Below, one piece after another: positions 1 to 7,648 of a DNA stretch of 54,843 bases (the stretch's first letter is position 1; every line of letters starts with the position of its first letter). The translations under genes were made by a program, and so were the position numbers. Source of the stretch: Clostridia bacterium (GTDB lineage: Bacteria; Bacillota; Clostridia; Christensenellales; Aristaeellaceae); assembly GCA_030529995.1 (NCBI GenBank), contig JAUMVT010000009.1, forward strand, positions 1-54,843, in the 5' to 3' direction. Under the pieces are notes generated by a model, which worked only from the letters and a program-made list of their open reading frames with translations, did not search any database and was not told where the DNA came from.

Positions 1-116
1 CATCACTATGGATTTTTCTTTTTAAGTGTCCAACTTCATTTTACAATCAACCGTGAAAATAAAAAACAGGATTTCTGACGGTATGAAGACAAACCGGTGA
101 ACAACCTATTTGCACG

Positions 117-158
117 AAAAAAGCCATGGAGGGAGATGATCCTTCCATGGCTTTTTTT
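117..158. terminator. Bidirectional intrinsic terminator
   Basis: A GCCATGGA / TCCATGGC stem with a short loop is flanked by an A-run on the left and seven T on the right, so it can stop transcripts from both sides. On the minus strand it lies just downstream of the motor cassette that ends at 225. The rest of bases 1-224 shows no convincing gene. Confidence 0.8.
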
Positions 159-224
159 ACTTTTCGGGGTGGTGGGGGAGGCGGGCTTTTCTCGGAAAAG
201 TCACCATCCACTAAATCCACGTTC

Positions 225-704
225 TTACCTTGCCGTAGTTTTCAGAGAGAAGGGCAAGCCCCACATGTAGTAGGTAATGGTCAACTCACGAACGGAGTGC
301 ATGTTCACATCCGTCAGGATAGTGGCCTGAATATCTCCGGTAGACTGGGCAGGAAGGGCAAGGGCTGTTTCCGTGCCGATCTGCATCACATCCCCTTCCA
401 TGGGGGTGACCTGCACCTCCACCATGTCGGCGGTGATGAAGCAGCTGTTCTTCAGGCGTACGGTGTAGGTATAGAACTGATACTGGTCGGATGTACCTAA
501 GGTGGCTTGACTGAACTGAGTTCCTTCTACGCAGCCTGTTTCCAGCTGATCTCGCAGGGCGGCAAAGTACGCTTCCTGAGTGGAGGCTTCCACGGCCACC
601 ACGCCGATGGCTTCCACCGTCACGTTGGTGTTCATGTACAGCCAGCCTACGCCTGCACCGCAGACCAGGGTGACAATGACCAGAAAAATCGCAACATACT
701 TCAT
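225..704 (-). CDS. Small membrane-anchored protein of the motor cassette, function unknown
   Basis: This 159-residue protein has one N-terminal hydrophobic segment (about residues 4-24), which is either a membrane anchor or an uncleaved signal. The rest is polar and beta-rich, with two cysteines, and is presumably outside the cell. A strong site (AAGGAG, 8 nt before the ATG) sets the start. The gene follows the OmpA-like gene by 12 bp and is the last gene before a terminator, so it is probably co-transcribed with the MotA-like and OmpA-like genes. I do not recognise a family. The context suggests an accessory subunit or substrate of the membrane motor, but that is inference only. Confidence 0.75.
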   Translation of the reverse strand: MKYVAIFLVIVTLVCGAGVGWLYMNTNVTVEAIGVVAVEASTQEAYFAALRDQLETGCVEGTQFSQATLGTSDQYQFYTYTVRLKNSCFITADMVEVQVTPMEGDVMQIGTETALALPAQSTGDIQATILTDVNMHSVRELTITYYMWGLPFSLKTTAR

Positions 705-716
705 GGGCTGTACTCC

Positions 717-1823
717 TTACTCTTGACCTGAAAGCAGGCGATTCATTTCTTCAATCATTTCCGCATCACGGAGGCTGAACTTAAATTCCACCCGGCGGGA
801 GGCATCCAGGTTCTCCGTCCCATCCTCGTTGTACACGGGGGAGGAATTGCTGCGGCCTGTGGCGGTCAGAATCTTCCGCAGCAAGGTGCGCTGCTCTTCC
901 GTCAGGGAAGTCATCTGCAGGCAGTACTTGGCAACGGCAAGCGCCCGATTCTGGCTCAGTTCCAGATTGTTCAGGTAGCTGCCGGTAGAGTCCGTGTGGC
1001 CTTCAATGATGATTTCGCCCAAATAGTCGCTGTACTCGCTCTTCAGCAGCACGCCCAAGTACACGGGCACAAATTCATCCAGCAGGGCACGGCCTTCGTC
1101 CTTGATTTTGTAGGAACCTGTTTCGAAGAAAACGGCGCTGTCCAGCTGAATGTCGCCGGTGGTGGTGTCTACCGTGGCACGCAGATTGGCGGAGGACAAA
1201 GCGGAAGACAGGGTGGCAATGATCTCACTCCGCACGCCCACCAAGTCATCAATCTTGGCTGTCTGCTCCGTTAAGGCCTGCTGCTGCTGTGCCAGCTGCT
1301 GGGTTGCCGTGTCCAGCTGGGCTTGCTGGGCAGCCAGCTGGCTTTGCAGGGTGGTCAGCTCCTGCTCTCTTGCAGCCAGAGAAGCATTGGCGGTGTCCAG
1401 GTCGCTTTGCTGCCTGGCCAATGTTTGCTGCTGCACGGCTAATTGCTGTGTAGCGGTATCCAACTGGGTTTGCTGAGCAGTCAGCTGGGTTTGCAGGGTG
1501 GACAATTCCTCTTCCCTTTCGGCCAGGGAAGCATTGGCTGTATCCAGCGCCGCCTTCTGTTCATCCAGCTCGGTTTGCTGAGCGGACATGGTCGCAGCCT
1601 GCTGATCCAGTGTGGTTTGCTGGGCAGCCAGCTGGGTTTCCTTCTCCTGCAGCTCGTTGGTCTTGGTCTCCAGCATGGTGAAGTACTGATACAGGCTGAC
1701 GCAGATGATCAGCACGAACACCAGCAGCAGGGAAGCCATCATGTCGGAATAGCTGATCCAGCTGGCACCGGATGCTCCTGACCCTCGGCCGGATCGGCTG
1801 TTATGATTTCTGATTCTAGCCAT
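717..1823 (-). CDS. OmpA/MotB-family stator protein, ZorB-like
   Basis: The 368-residue protein has a short Ser/Gly/Arg-rich cytoplasmic tail and one membrane helix (residues 28-48). Asp27, in the motif YSDMM at the helix start, sits where MotB and ZorB carry their proton-binding Asp. A long Gln/Ala/Leu coiled coil follows (about 52-200). The C-terminal OmpA-like peptidoglycan-binding domain (about 215-360) contains EGHTDSTG, LSQNRA and ASRRVEF. By family knowledge this is a wall-anchored stator that pairs with a TolQ/MotA channel. The start lies 2 bp after the stop of the MotA-like gene, and its GAGGAGG site overlaps that gene's end, implying translational coupling. No flagellar genes are nearby. 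Confidence 0.88.
   Translation of the reverse strand: MARIRNHNSRSGRGSGASGASWISYSDMMASLLLVFVLIICVSLYQYFTMLETKTNELQEKETQLAAQQTTLDQQAATMSAQQTELDEQKAALDTANASLAEREEELSTLQTQLTAQQTQLDTATQQLAVQQQTLARQQSDLDTANASLAAREQELTTLQSQLAAQQAQLDTATQQLAQQQQALTEQTAKIDDLVGVRSEIIATLSSALSSANLRATVDTTTGDIQLDSAVFFETGSYKIKDEGRALLDEFVPVYLGVLLKSEYSDYLGEIIIEGHTDSTGSYLNNLELSQNRALAVAKYCLQMTSLTEEQRTLLRKILTATGRSNSSPVYNEDGTENLDASRRVEFKFSLRDAEMIEEMNRLLSGQE
1254..1547 (-). repeat. Tandem 147-bp imperfect duplication in the stalk
   Basis: Residues 93-141 and 142-190 of the OmpA-like protein are near copies of a 49-residue unit, exactly seven heptads. Both begin LDTANASLA and continue through a QLDTATQQLA block. The duplication lengthens the coiled-coil stalk without breaking heptad phase. 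Confidence 0.85.
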
Positions 1824-1825
1824 GG

Positions 1826-3349
1826 TCAGCCCTCCTCAGCGAGGGATGCAAGACTCTTTTCCGCACTCTTCAGGCTGGCAGCCATGGAGGTCATCAGCTT
1901 CTGCATTTCGCTGATCTGCGCGGTCGAAGCCCCGGAAAGGGAAGCAGATTGCAGCTGATCAGACAGCGCCGTTACCACGGAAGTCATGTTGGATTCAAAC
2001 AGCCCCAGAGAGCGGGACATGCCTTCCACCACGTCGGTCACGAAGGTTTGATAGGAGGAGGACAGCATCCGGCTTGCCTCCTGCATGGTGCGGGATGCAT
2101 CAGAGAAGGAAGCGGCTCCTGCGTCGCCGGCCTTCTTCAGGCTGTTGGCGGCATTGCTGCCGGTATCGGTGAACTGCTTCAAAGAGGCAGCTAGCTGATC
2201 CTGACAGGCGCGCAGGGAAGCGATGGCACCGCTTTGCTGCTGGGCAGCGGCATGGAGCTTTTCCAGCAGCTGGGCACTGCTTTCTTCAAAATGGGCATCC
2301 CGGCGGCCAGCTTCGTTCAGGCTTTGCACATAGCTTTCAAACTGCTTGGTAACCCCTTGGCTGATTTGATGCAGCTGCATGGCATCGTGGACGATGGTGT
2401 TGGCGGCGGAAAGGGAATCCTCCAGCCGCTTGAGACCGGACAGCTGATTCTGGTTGATTTCCGTCAGGGTTTGCCCAAGGGTCAGAAATTGATGATCCAG
2501 GGATGCGTTCATCTGATCCACAAAGTTGTTGACAATCCGGCTGACCCCGTCCACCTGCGCCCGGGTAGCGCCCACCAGGAAGGCGTCCATGGAGTGGGTC
2601 ACGGGCTGCATGGCACGGTTCACGGCTAGCTCCACGGCGTCGGCCATCTGGGAGGGCAGGCTATCGGTGGCATTGAAGAGCATGTTATTCCGATCCTGAT
2701 TTTGGCAGATCATCTGCACATCGTTGTCCAGCGGACGCTGCATGGCCAGCTGGGTGAAAGATTCCACAAAGTCGTCAATGGCACGATAGCTGGAGCCCTG
2801 CAGAATGCGATTCAGCATGTTGAAAATCAGGGAGCAGGTAATGCCGGCCACGGAGGTGCCGAAGGCGAAACGCATGCCGTCCAGCAGTACGGGGATGCCG
2901 TTCATCAGGCTGGCGGCATCAGACATATCAAGACCGGTCAGGCCTTGCATCAGGCCGATGAAGGTGCCCAGAATGCCCAGAGAGGTCAGCAGGCTGGGGA
3001 TCAGCTCCGCCAGGGTGGCGTTGCCGGGACCGTGGGTGACGGTGTCGTCATTGATGTAGTCTTCCACATTGCAGGGCAACCCCCGGCGATCCAGCTGCTC
3101 GGCGTTTTGCAGGAAGCGAAGCCAGCAGCCCTTCAGCCGCCGTCCCATAAACCGGGGCTCCTGCCAAATGGGCTTCTCCCGATCCTTTCCGGCATCGTTC
3201 TGCAGGCGGCGAATGGCACGGCGCAGGGCGGCCGTTGTGCTCCACAGGGGCGCAAGACACTTAAACAGCCCGGTGAGGGTAACCAGGGCAATGGCCGCAT
3301 AAACAAGGTAATCTGCCAAATTCGGCAGCAATGCTTGAAGGGAACTCAT
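1826..3349 (-). CDS. MotA/TolQ/ExbB-family proton channel, ZorA-like
   Basis: The start is the ATG at 3349, with AAGGAGG 11 nt upstream, giving 507 residues. An in-frame upstream ATG at 3421 lies before the promoter and is unlikely. There is an N-terminal hydrophobic segment (about 10-32), a basic cytoplasmic stretch, then the TolQ/ExbB core with helices near residues 115-135 (LLTSLGILGTFIGLMQG) and 155-180 (FAFGTSVAGITCSLIFN). The last 280 residues are polar and helical, like the long cytoplasmic tail of ZorA. Family knowledge: it forms the pentameric, proton-driven half of a MotAB-type motor. ZorA is the closest analogue by architecture, but no ZorC, ZorD or ZorE is present here. Confidence 0.87.
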   Translation of the reverse strand: MSSLQALLPNLADYLVYAAIALVTLTGLFKCLAPLWSTTAALRRAIRRLQNDAGKDREKPIWQEPRFMGRRLKGCWLRFLQNAEQLDRRGLPCNVEDYINDDTVTHGPGNATLAELIPSLLTSLGILGTFIGLMQGLTGLDMSDAASLMNGIPVLLDGMRFAFGTSVAGITCSLIFNMLNRILQGSSYRAIDDFVESFTQLAMQRPLDNDVQMICQNQDRNNMLFNATDSLPSQMADAVELAVNRAMQPVTHSMDAFLVGATRAQVDGVSRIVNNFVDQMNASLDHQFLTLGQTLTEINQNQLSGLKRLEDSLSAANTIVHDAMQLHQISQGVTKQFESYVQSLNEAGRRDAHFEESSAQLLEKLHAAAQQQSGAIASLRACQDQLAASLKQFTDTGSNAANSLKKAGDAGAASFSDASRTMQEASRMLSSSYQTFVTDVVEGMSRSLGLFESNMTSVVTALSDQLQSASLSGASTAQISEMQKLMTSMAASLKSAEKSLASLAEEG

Positions 3350-3384
3350 GGGCAGCAGATCCTCCTTAGCGAGGTAATAGAAAC

Positions 3385-3413
3385 ATTGTACATGATTCAC
3401 TTGGGAATGTAAA
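3385..3413 (-). promoter_or_regulatory. Promoter of the motor cassette
   Basis: On the minus strand there is a -35 TTTACA (3408-3413), a 17-nt spacer and a -10 TACAAT (3385-3390). The start site would lie near 3378, about 30 nt before the ATG at 3349, which supports that start. Confidence 0.7.
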
Positions 3414-3431
3414 CCGCACATGCATGTACAA
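3386..3431. promoter_or_regulatory. Inverted repeat straddling the promoter, possible operator
   Basis: TTGTACATG (3386-3394) and its perfect complement CATGTACAA (3423-3431) flank the -35 box. The left arm covers most of the -10 box. A separate palindrome ACATGCATGT lies at 3418-3427. The arrangement suggests a repressor site, but no regulator gene is adjacent. Confidence 0.4.
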
Positions 3432-3446
3432 AATGTAAAAACGTGC

Positions 3447-4436
3447 TCACTCGAAGGGATAACGAATGCCCCAGCTGTACCGCAGCTGATCCATGAGGCG
3501 CATCATGCGCAGGGTCTCCTGATGAGGCATTTCGGGGCATTCAATGCGGCCGTTTTTGAGGGCATCCAGGCAGGCTATGACCTCGTACTCATACCCTGTA
3601 ATTTGCTTGGGCACAGGGTACACCGTGCCATGGGCGTAGTTGTCTGCATTCGTATACAGGGTGATGGTTTGCGGATTGTTGATGTTATCCACCTCAAGGT
3701 AGCCGGCAGTGCCGTAAATCGTGCCTCGGCGATTCATCCGGCAGGAGCAGCAGGCGGAAAGCAGTGCCTGCCGGCCGTCCCCAAAGGTCAGGGTGATATT
3801 GTCCGTTTCATCCACACCGGTGGGCAGCTTGCTGCAGGTGCCTTCCACCTGCACAACATCCGTGCCGAAGACCATGAAGGCAAAATTAAGGGGATAGACC
3901 CCCAGATCCAGCAGAGAGCCGCCGGCAAGCTCAGGCTGTTTGATCCGTTCCCTGTCGGCAACGGGGTAGCCGAGATTGGCAGTCAGCAAAACAGGCTCGC
4001 CAATGGCACCTTTGGTGATGAAGGCTTGAATGATCTCACGGGAAGGCATGTACCGTGTCCAGATGGCTTCCGTTACCAGCACTCCCCGGTCTTCGGCCAG
4101 GGTCAGTACTTCCTGTGCCTGTGCGGCATTGGCGGTAAAGGCTTTTTCGCACAGCACGGCCTTTCCGTGCTCCACACACAGGCGCACGTGGGCGGCATGA
4201 TGGGAATGAGGCGTGGCAATGTACACCAGCTCCACGGCCGGATCACAAACCATCTCTTCATAGGAACCGTACGCCTTCCGGAAGCCTTCGGCATCGGCAA
4301 AGGCTTGCGCACGATTGAAATCACGGGAGGCAACGGCATACAGGCAGACCTCCTCACCCTGCTCCTTCATGCCCCGCAGTGTTTTGGCCATGGCACGGGC
4401 AATGCTGCCGGCACCGAGAATCGCAATATTCGTCAT
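3447..4436 (-). CDS. Gfo/Idh/MocA-family NAD(P)-dependent oxidoreductase
   Basis: The 329-residue protein has an N-terminal Rossmann fold with GAGSIA (residues 7-12), the family's EKP-type lysine in CEKAF (about residue 97), and the C-terminal GGSLLDLGVYPLN segment of the substrate domain. Family members oxidise or reduce sugar-like substrates and trans-dihydrodiols; the substrate cannot be told here. The start has GAAAGGAG 7-8 nt upstream. It lies 97 bp upstream of the motor cassette on the same strand, but a good promoter sits in the gap, so it is probably a separate unit. It diverges from lrgA. Confidence 0.88.
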   Translation of the reverse strand: MTNIAILGAGSIARAMAKTLRGMKEQGEEVCLYAVASRDFNRAQAFADAEGFRKAYGSYEEMVCDPAVELVYIATPHSHHAAHVRLCVEHGKAVLCEKAFTANAAQAQEVLTLAEDRGVLVTEAIWTRYMPSREIIQAFITKGAIGEPVLLTANLGYPVADRERIKQPELAGGSLLDLGVYPLNFAFMVFGTDVVQVEGTCSKLPTGVDETDNITLTFGDGRQALLSACCSCRMNRRGTIYGTAGYLEVDNINNPQTITLYTNADNYAHGTVYPVPKQITGYEYEVIACLDALKNGRIECPEMPHQETLRMMRLMDQLRYSWGIRYPFE

Positions 4437-4583
4437 AAAGAGTCTCCTTTCAGGTCATCTATCGATAAAAAATCTTCCTGTTTCCTATGGCAAGGAACAC
4501 CTCAAAGGAAACTTATTCGACAAAGCAATGCAAAATACCTTTATTCATGGCAGGAATGGTGGATATGTGGACGGATCATCGGC

Positions 4584-4612
4584 TTGCGGCCGGCAAATGC
4601 CTGCGGTATAAT
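4584..4612 (+). promoter_or_regulatory. Promoter of lrgAB
   Basis: TTGCGG (4584-4589), a 17-nt spacer and TATAAT (4607-4612) lie 33 bp before the lrgA start. Confidence 0.65.
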
Positions 4613-4644
4613 CCCCAACGATTGACACAGCGGAGGCGAAAACC

Positions 4645-5004
4645 ATGCACTACATCATGGAGTTTCTGATCATTCTGTTCATATCTCTGATGGGGGAAGG
4701 GCTGAGTGCCCTGATTCCCTTGCCGGTGCCTGCCAGCATTTACGGCTTGCTGATTCTGTTTACGGGATTGTGCACCGGCCTCATCCCGTTAAAGGCTGTC
4801 AAGGGAACGGGCAAGTTCCTGATCGACATCATGTCCCTGACCTTTATTCCGGCAGGGGTGGGGCTGATGAATTCCTGGGGGCTGCTGCAGCCGATTTTGC
4901 TGCCGGTACTGGTGATCATCGTGGTATCCACGGTGGCGGTGATGGCAGTCAGCGGCAGGGTGACCCAGCTGATGCAGCGAAAGGCGGCGAAGAAGCATGA
5001 CTGA
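4645..5004 (+). CDS. lrgA: LrgA/CidA-family holin-like membrane protein
   Basis: The 119-residue protein has four predicted membrane helices and the family signature near the N-terminus (LPVPASIYGLLILF). CidA/LrgA proteins are holin-like and work with LrgB/CidB in control of murein hydrolase activity, cell lysis or export of small organic acids such as pyruvate. The charged C-terminal tail (QRKAAKKHD) is typical. GGAGG lies about 8 nt before the ATG. It overlaps lrgB by 8 bp, so the two are translationally coupled. No LytSR-type regulator is adjacent; the LytTR pair at 36.3 kb is far away. Confidence 0.9.
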   Translation: MHYIMEFLIILFISLMGEGLSALIPLPVPASIYGLLILFTGLCTGLIPLKAVKGTGKFLIDIMSLTFIPAGVGLMNSWGLLQPILLPVLVIIVVSTVAVMAVSGRVTQLMQRKAAKKHD

Positions 5005-5689
5005 ATTTTTGAGCAGTTCTTCTTTCTTTGGTTTGGCACTCAGCTTGGCTGCTTATATGGCAGGCATGGCACTGAAGAAGCGTTTCCGCTCTCCTTTACT
5101 GAATCCCCTGCTGATTGCCATTGTGCTCACCATGGGGGTGCTGCTGCTGACAGGCGTGAAGTATGAAGACTACCTGACCAGCGCAGGCATGCTGTCGAAG
5201 TTCCTGACCCCGGCCACGGTTTGCCTGGCCATTCCCCTTTATGAGCGGTTGGACATGCTGAAGAAAAATTACCGGGCATTGCTGTGCGGCATCCTTTCCG
5301 GGGTGATCACCAGCGTAACCTGTATCCTTGTTTTGTGCGCCCTGTTCGGCATCGGTCATGCTGAGTATGTGACCCTGCTGCCCAAATCCGTTACCACGGC
5401 CATCGGCATGGGTGTGGCAGAGCAGCTGGGTGGATATACCTCCATTACCGCAGCAGCCATTATCATCACGGGCATTCTGGGCAATGCCATTGGGGAAGGG
5501 GTGCTGAAGCTTTTCCGCATTACCGACCCCATTGCCAAAGGGGTGGCACTGGGATCCTCCGCCCATGCTATCGGCACGGTCAAGGCCATGGAGATGGGCG
5601 AAACGGAAGGTGCCATGAGCAGCCTTTCCATTGCGGTAGCCGGGGTGATGACGGTGGTGTTTGCCACCATTTACGCAAACTTCCTGTAA
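4997..5689 (+). CDS. lrgB: LrgB/CidB-family membrane protein
   Basis: The 230-residue protein has six or more hydrophobic segments and the typical LrgB motifs LPKSVTTAIGMGVAEQLGG and GSSAHAIGTVKAMEMGE. It forms a pair with LrgA (8-bp overlap) in a membrane system affecting autolysis or pyruvate movement. The length matches the family (about 225-235). No clear terminator follows; the phosphonate operon promoter begins 25 bp downstream. Confidence 0.92.
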   Translation: MTEFLSSSSFFGLALSLAAYMAGMALKKRFRSPLLNPLLIAIVLTMGVLLLTGVKYEDYLTSAGMLSKFLTPATVCLAIPLYERLDMLKKNYRALLCGILSGVITSVTCILVLCALFGIGHAEYVTLLPKSVTTAIGMGVAEQLGGYTSITAAAIIITGILGNAIGEGVLKLFRITDPIAKGVALGSSAHAIGTVKAMEMGETEGAMSSLSIAVAGVMTVVFATIYANFL

Positions 5690-5713
5690 TGGCTCGCCGA
5701 AGGACTGCCAAGC

Positions 5714-5742
5714 TTGACCAAACCTTTCCTGCGTCGTATAAT
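5714..5742 (+). promoter_or_regulatory. Strong promoter of the phosphonate operon
   Basis: TTGACC (5714-5719), a 17-nt spacer and a perfect TATAAT (5737-5742) lie 27 bp before the ppd start. Confidence 0.8.
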
Positions 5743-5768
5743 CAACTGCGAGTAGAGGAGGGCAACGG

Positions 5769-6920
5769 ATGGACGCAAAGGTACTGCTGAAGGCCTGTGA
5801 AGAGGCGGGAATTGACCTGTTTACCGGCGTTCCTGATTCTCAGTTGGCCGGGCTGTGTGATACCCTGTATGCACGCTTTGGCACGGACGGTTCCCATCAT
5901 GTGGTTGCGGCCAACGAGGGCAACGCCATTGGCCTTGCGGCAGGACACTACCTGGCAAGCGGCAGACCGGCTCTTGTTTATATGCAGAACAGCGGCTTGG
6001 GCAATGCGGTGAATCCGCTGGCCTCTTTGATGGATGAAGAAGTTTACGGCATTCCCTGCCTGCTGGTGATCGGCTGGCGGGGAGAACCTTCAGTGAAGGA
6101 TGAGCCTCAGCACGTGAAGCAGGGAAAGATTACCTTGCCCCAGCTGGAACTGCTGGGCGTGCCCTATCGGATCATTGATAAGGCAACGTCAGAGGCAGAC
6201 TTTGCCGCCATCTTTGCGGAGACGCAGAAAACCCTGCAGTCCGGGCACACGGCCGCTTTGGTGATTCGCAAGGGCGGATTGACCTGTGAGACAAAGCCGA
6301 CCTATGCCAATCCCTATCCCATGACCCGGGAGCGTGCGGCGGAGATTCTGCTGGAAGAGATGAACGGCGAAGATATTGTTGTGTCCACAACGGGCAAGCT
6401 GAGCCGGGAAATTTTCGAACTGCGGGAAAAGCATCAGGAAGGCCATCGGAAGGATTTCCTGACGGTAGGCTCCATGGGGCATGCTTCTTCCATTGCCATG
6501 GGCATTGCGCTGGAGAAACCCGGCCGCACCGTGTGGTGCCTGGATGGGGATGGGGCTGCCGTGATGCACTTGGGCGCCATGGACGTGCTGGGGCAGAGAA
6601 AACTCCCCAACATGAGGCATGTGGTGATCAACAATGGTGCCCATGAAACCGTGGGCGGTATGCCGGTGTGCAGCGGACAGACGAGTTTCTGCGCCCTTGC
6701 CGAGGCAGCCGGGTATCCGCTGGTATTGTCGGCGGGGGATGAAGCAAGCCTTCGCGGTGCTATGAAGCAAATGAAGGATGCAGCGTGCCTGTGCTTCTTG
6801 GAAGTCCGCTGCGCTCTGGGCGCACGGAGCAATCTGGGACGCCCTACCACCACGCCCAAGGAAAATCGAGATGCGTTCATGTCCTTTGTCATGGAAGCAG
6901 AGAAGGAGAAACAGCCATGA
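5769..6920 (+). CDS. aepY: Phosphonopyruvate decarboxylase
   Basis: The 383-residue ThDP-dependent enzyme converts phosphonopyruvate to phosphonoacetaldehyde and CO2, pulling forward the unfavourable PEP mutase reaction. The N-terminal half holds the pyrimidine-binding domain with catalytic Glu in VAANEGNAIGLAAG (about residue 48). The C-terminal half holds the ThDP/Mg motif, beginning GDGAAVMHLG and ending with the INNGAHETVGG stretch. The length matches the Ppd/AepY family. GAGGAGG gives a good start. It is first in a three-gene operon and overlaps the next gene by 4 bp (ATGA). The PEP mutase two genes downstream confirms the pathway. Confidence 0.93.
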   Translation: MDAKVLLKACEEAGIDLFTGVPDSQLAGLCDTLYARFGTDGSHHVVAANEGNAIGLAAGHYLASGRPALVYMQNSGLGNAVNPLASLMDEEVYGIPCLLVIGWRGEPSVKDEPQHVKQGKITLPQLELLGVPYRIIDKATSEADFAAIFAETQKTLQSGHTAALVIRKGGLTCETKPTYANPYPMTRERAAEILLEEMNGEDIVVSTTGKLSREIFELREKHQEGHRKDFLTVGSMGHASSIAMGIALEKPGRTVWCLDGDGAAVMHLGAMDVLGQRKLPNMRHVVINNGAHETVGGMPVCSGQTSFCALAEAAGYPLVLSAGDEASLRGAMKQMKDAACLCFLEVRCALGARSNLGRPTTTPKENRDAFMSFVMEAEKEKQP

Positions 6921-7648
6921 TTGCACTGCTGCTCAATTCCGGCAGAGGAACACGCATGGGGGACGAAACCAAGACGCATCCCAAGTGCATGACCATGCTG
7001 GATGATCAGGATACCATCATTTCTCATCAGGTGCGACTGCTGCGGGAAAACGGCATTACGGAAGCGGTGGTGACCACCGGCCCCTTTGCACAGCTATTGC
7101 AGGATTATCTGGAGAGCCTGAACAGCGGCATCCGTTTTACTTATGTCAGCAATCCCCGGTACGAGGAGACAAACTACATCTACAGCATGTATGCGGCAAG
7201 GGAAGCACTTGCCGGGCAGGATGTGCTCAGCCTTCACGGGGATTTGGTCATGACGAATGATGTCATGTCTCGGCTGGTTCACGCCCCGGTCAGTACGGTG
7301 GTGGTGGATACCACCTTGCCGCTGCCGGAGAAGGATTTTAAGGCCAGACTCACTGCCGGACGTGTGCAGGCCATCGGCATCGATCAATTCGGTGCGGACT
7401 GCGCTGCGTCCCAGCCTGCTTATAAGTGGCTGGCCGAAGACTTCCATCGCTGGATGGAGGAGATTGAAAAATTCGTAGCCGCCGGCGAAGTGAAATGCTA
7501 TGCGGAAAATGCATTCAACACAGCTTGGCAGGAAATTCCTCTTTATCCCATGGATGTGAAGGGGCAGCTGTGCAGCGAAATTGACAACATGGAGGACAAA
7601 GCCTGCGTCTGCGCACGCTTTGCCCGGGAAGTGAGGCACAACGCATGA
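6917..7648 (+). CDS. LicC/PntC-like nucleotidyltransferase in phosphonate operon
   Basis: The start is the ATG at 6917, overlapping the decarboxylase stop and preceded by AAGGAG; the open frame extends further upstream but only as a shadow of that gene. The 243-residue protein begins with a nucleotidyltransferase loop (LLLNSGRGTRMG, then HPKCM) and has an Asp in LHGDLVMTND that fits metal binding. In related loci such enzymes activate 2-aminoethylphosphonate or phosphocholine with CTP for transfer to glycans. I infer a cytidylyltransferase acting on a phosphonate, but the substrate is not proven. It overlaps the PEP mutase gene by 4 bp. Confidence 0.82.
   Translation: MIALLLNSGRGTRMGDETKTHPKCMTMLDDQDTIISHQVRLLRENGITEAVVTTGPFAQLLQDYLESLNSGIRFTYVSNPRYEETNYIYSMYAAREALAGQDVLSLHGDLVMTNDVMSRLVHAPVSTVVVDTTLPLPEKDFKARLTAGRVQAIGIDQFGADCAASQPAYKWLAEDFHRWMEEIEKFVAAGEVKCYAENAFNTAWQEIPLYPMDVKGQLCSEIDNMEDKACVCARFAREVRHNA

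Noticed and set aside
225-3349. Calling the motor cassette a Zorya defence system
   Set aside because: No ZorC, ZorD or ZorE gene is present in the window, so only the motor resemblance is supported.
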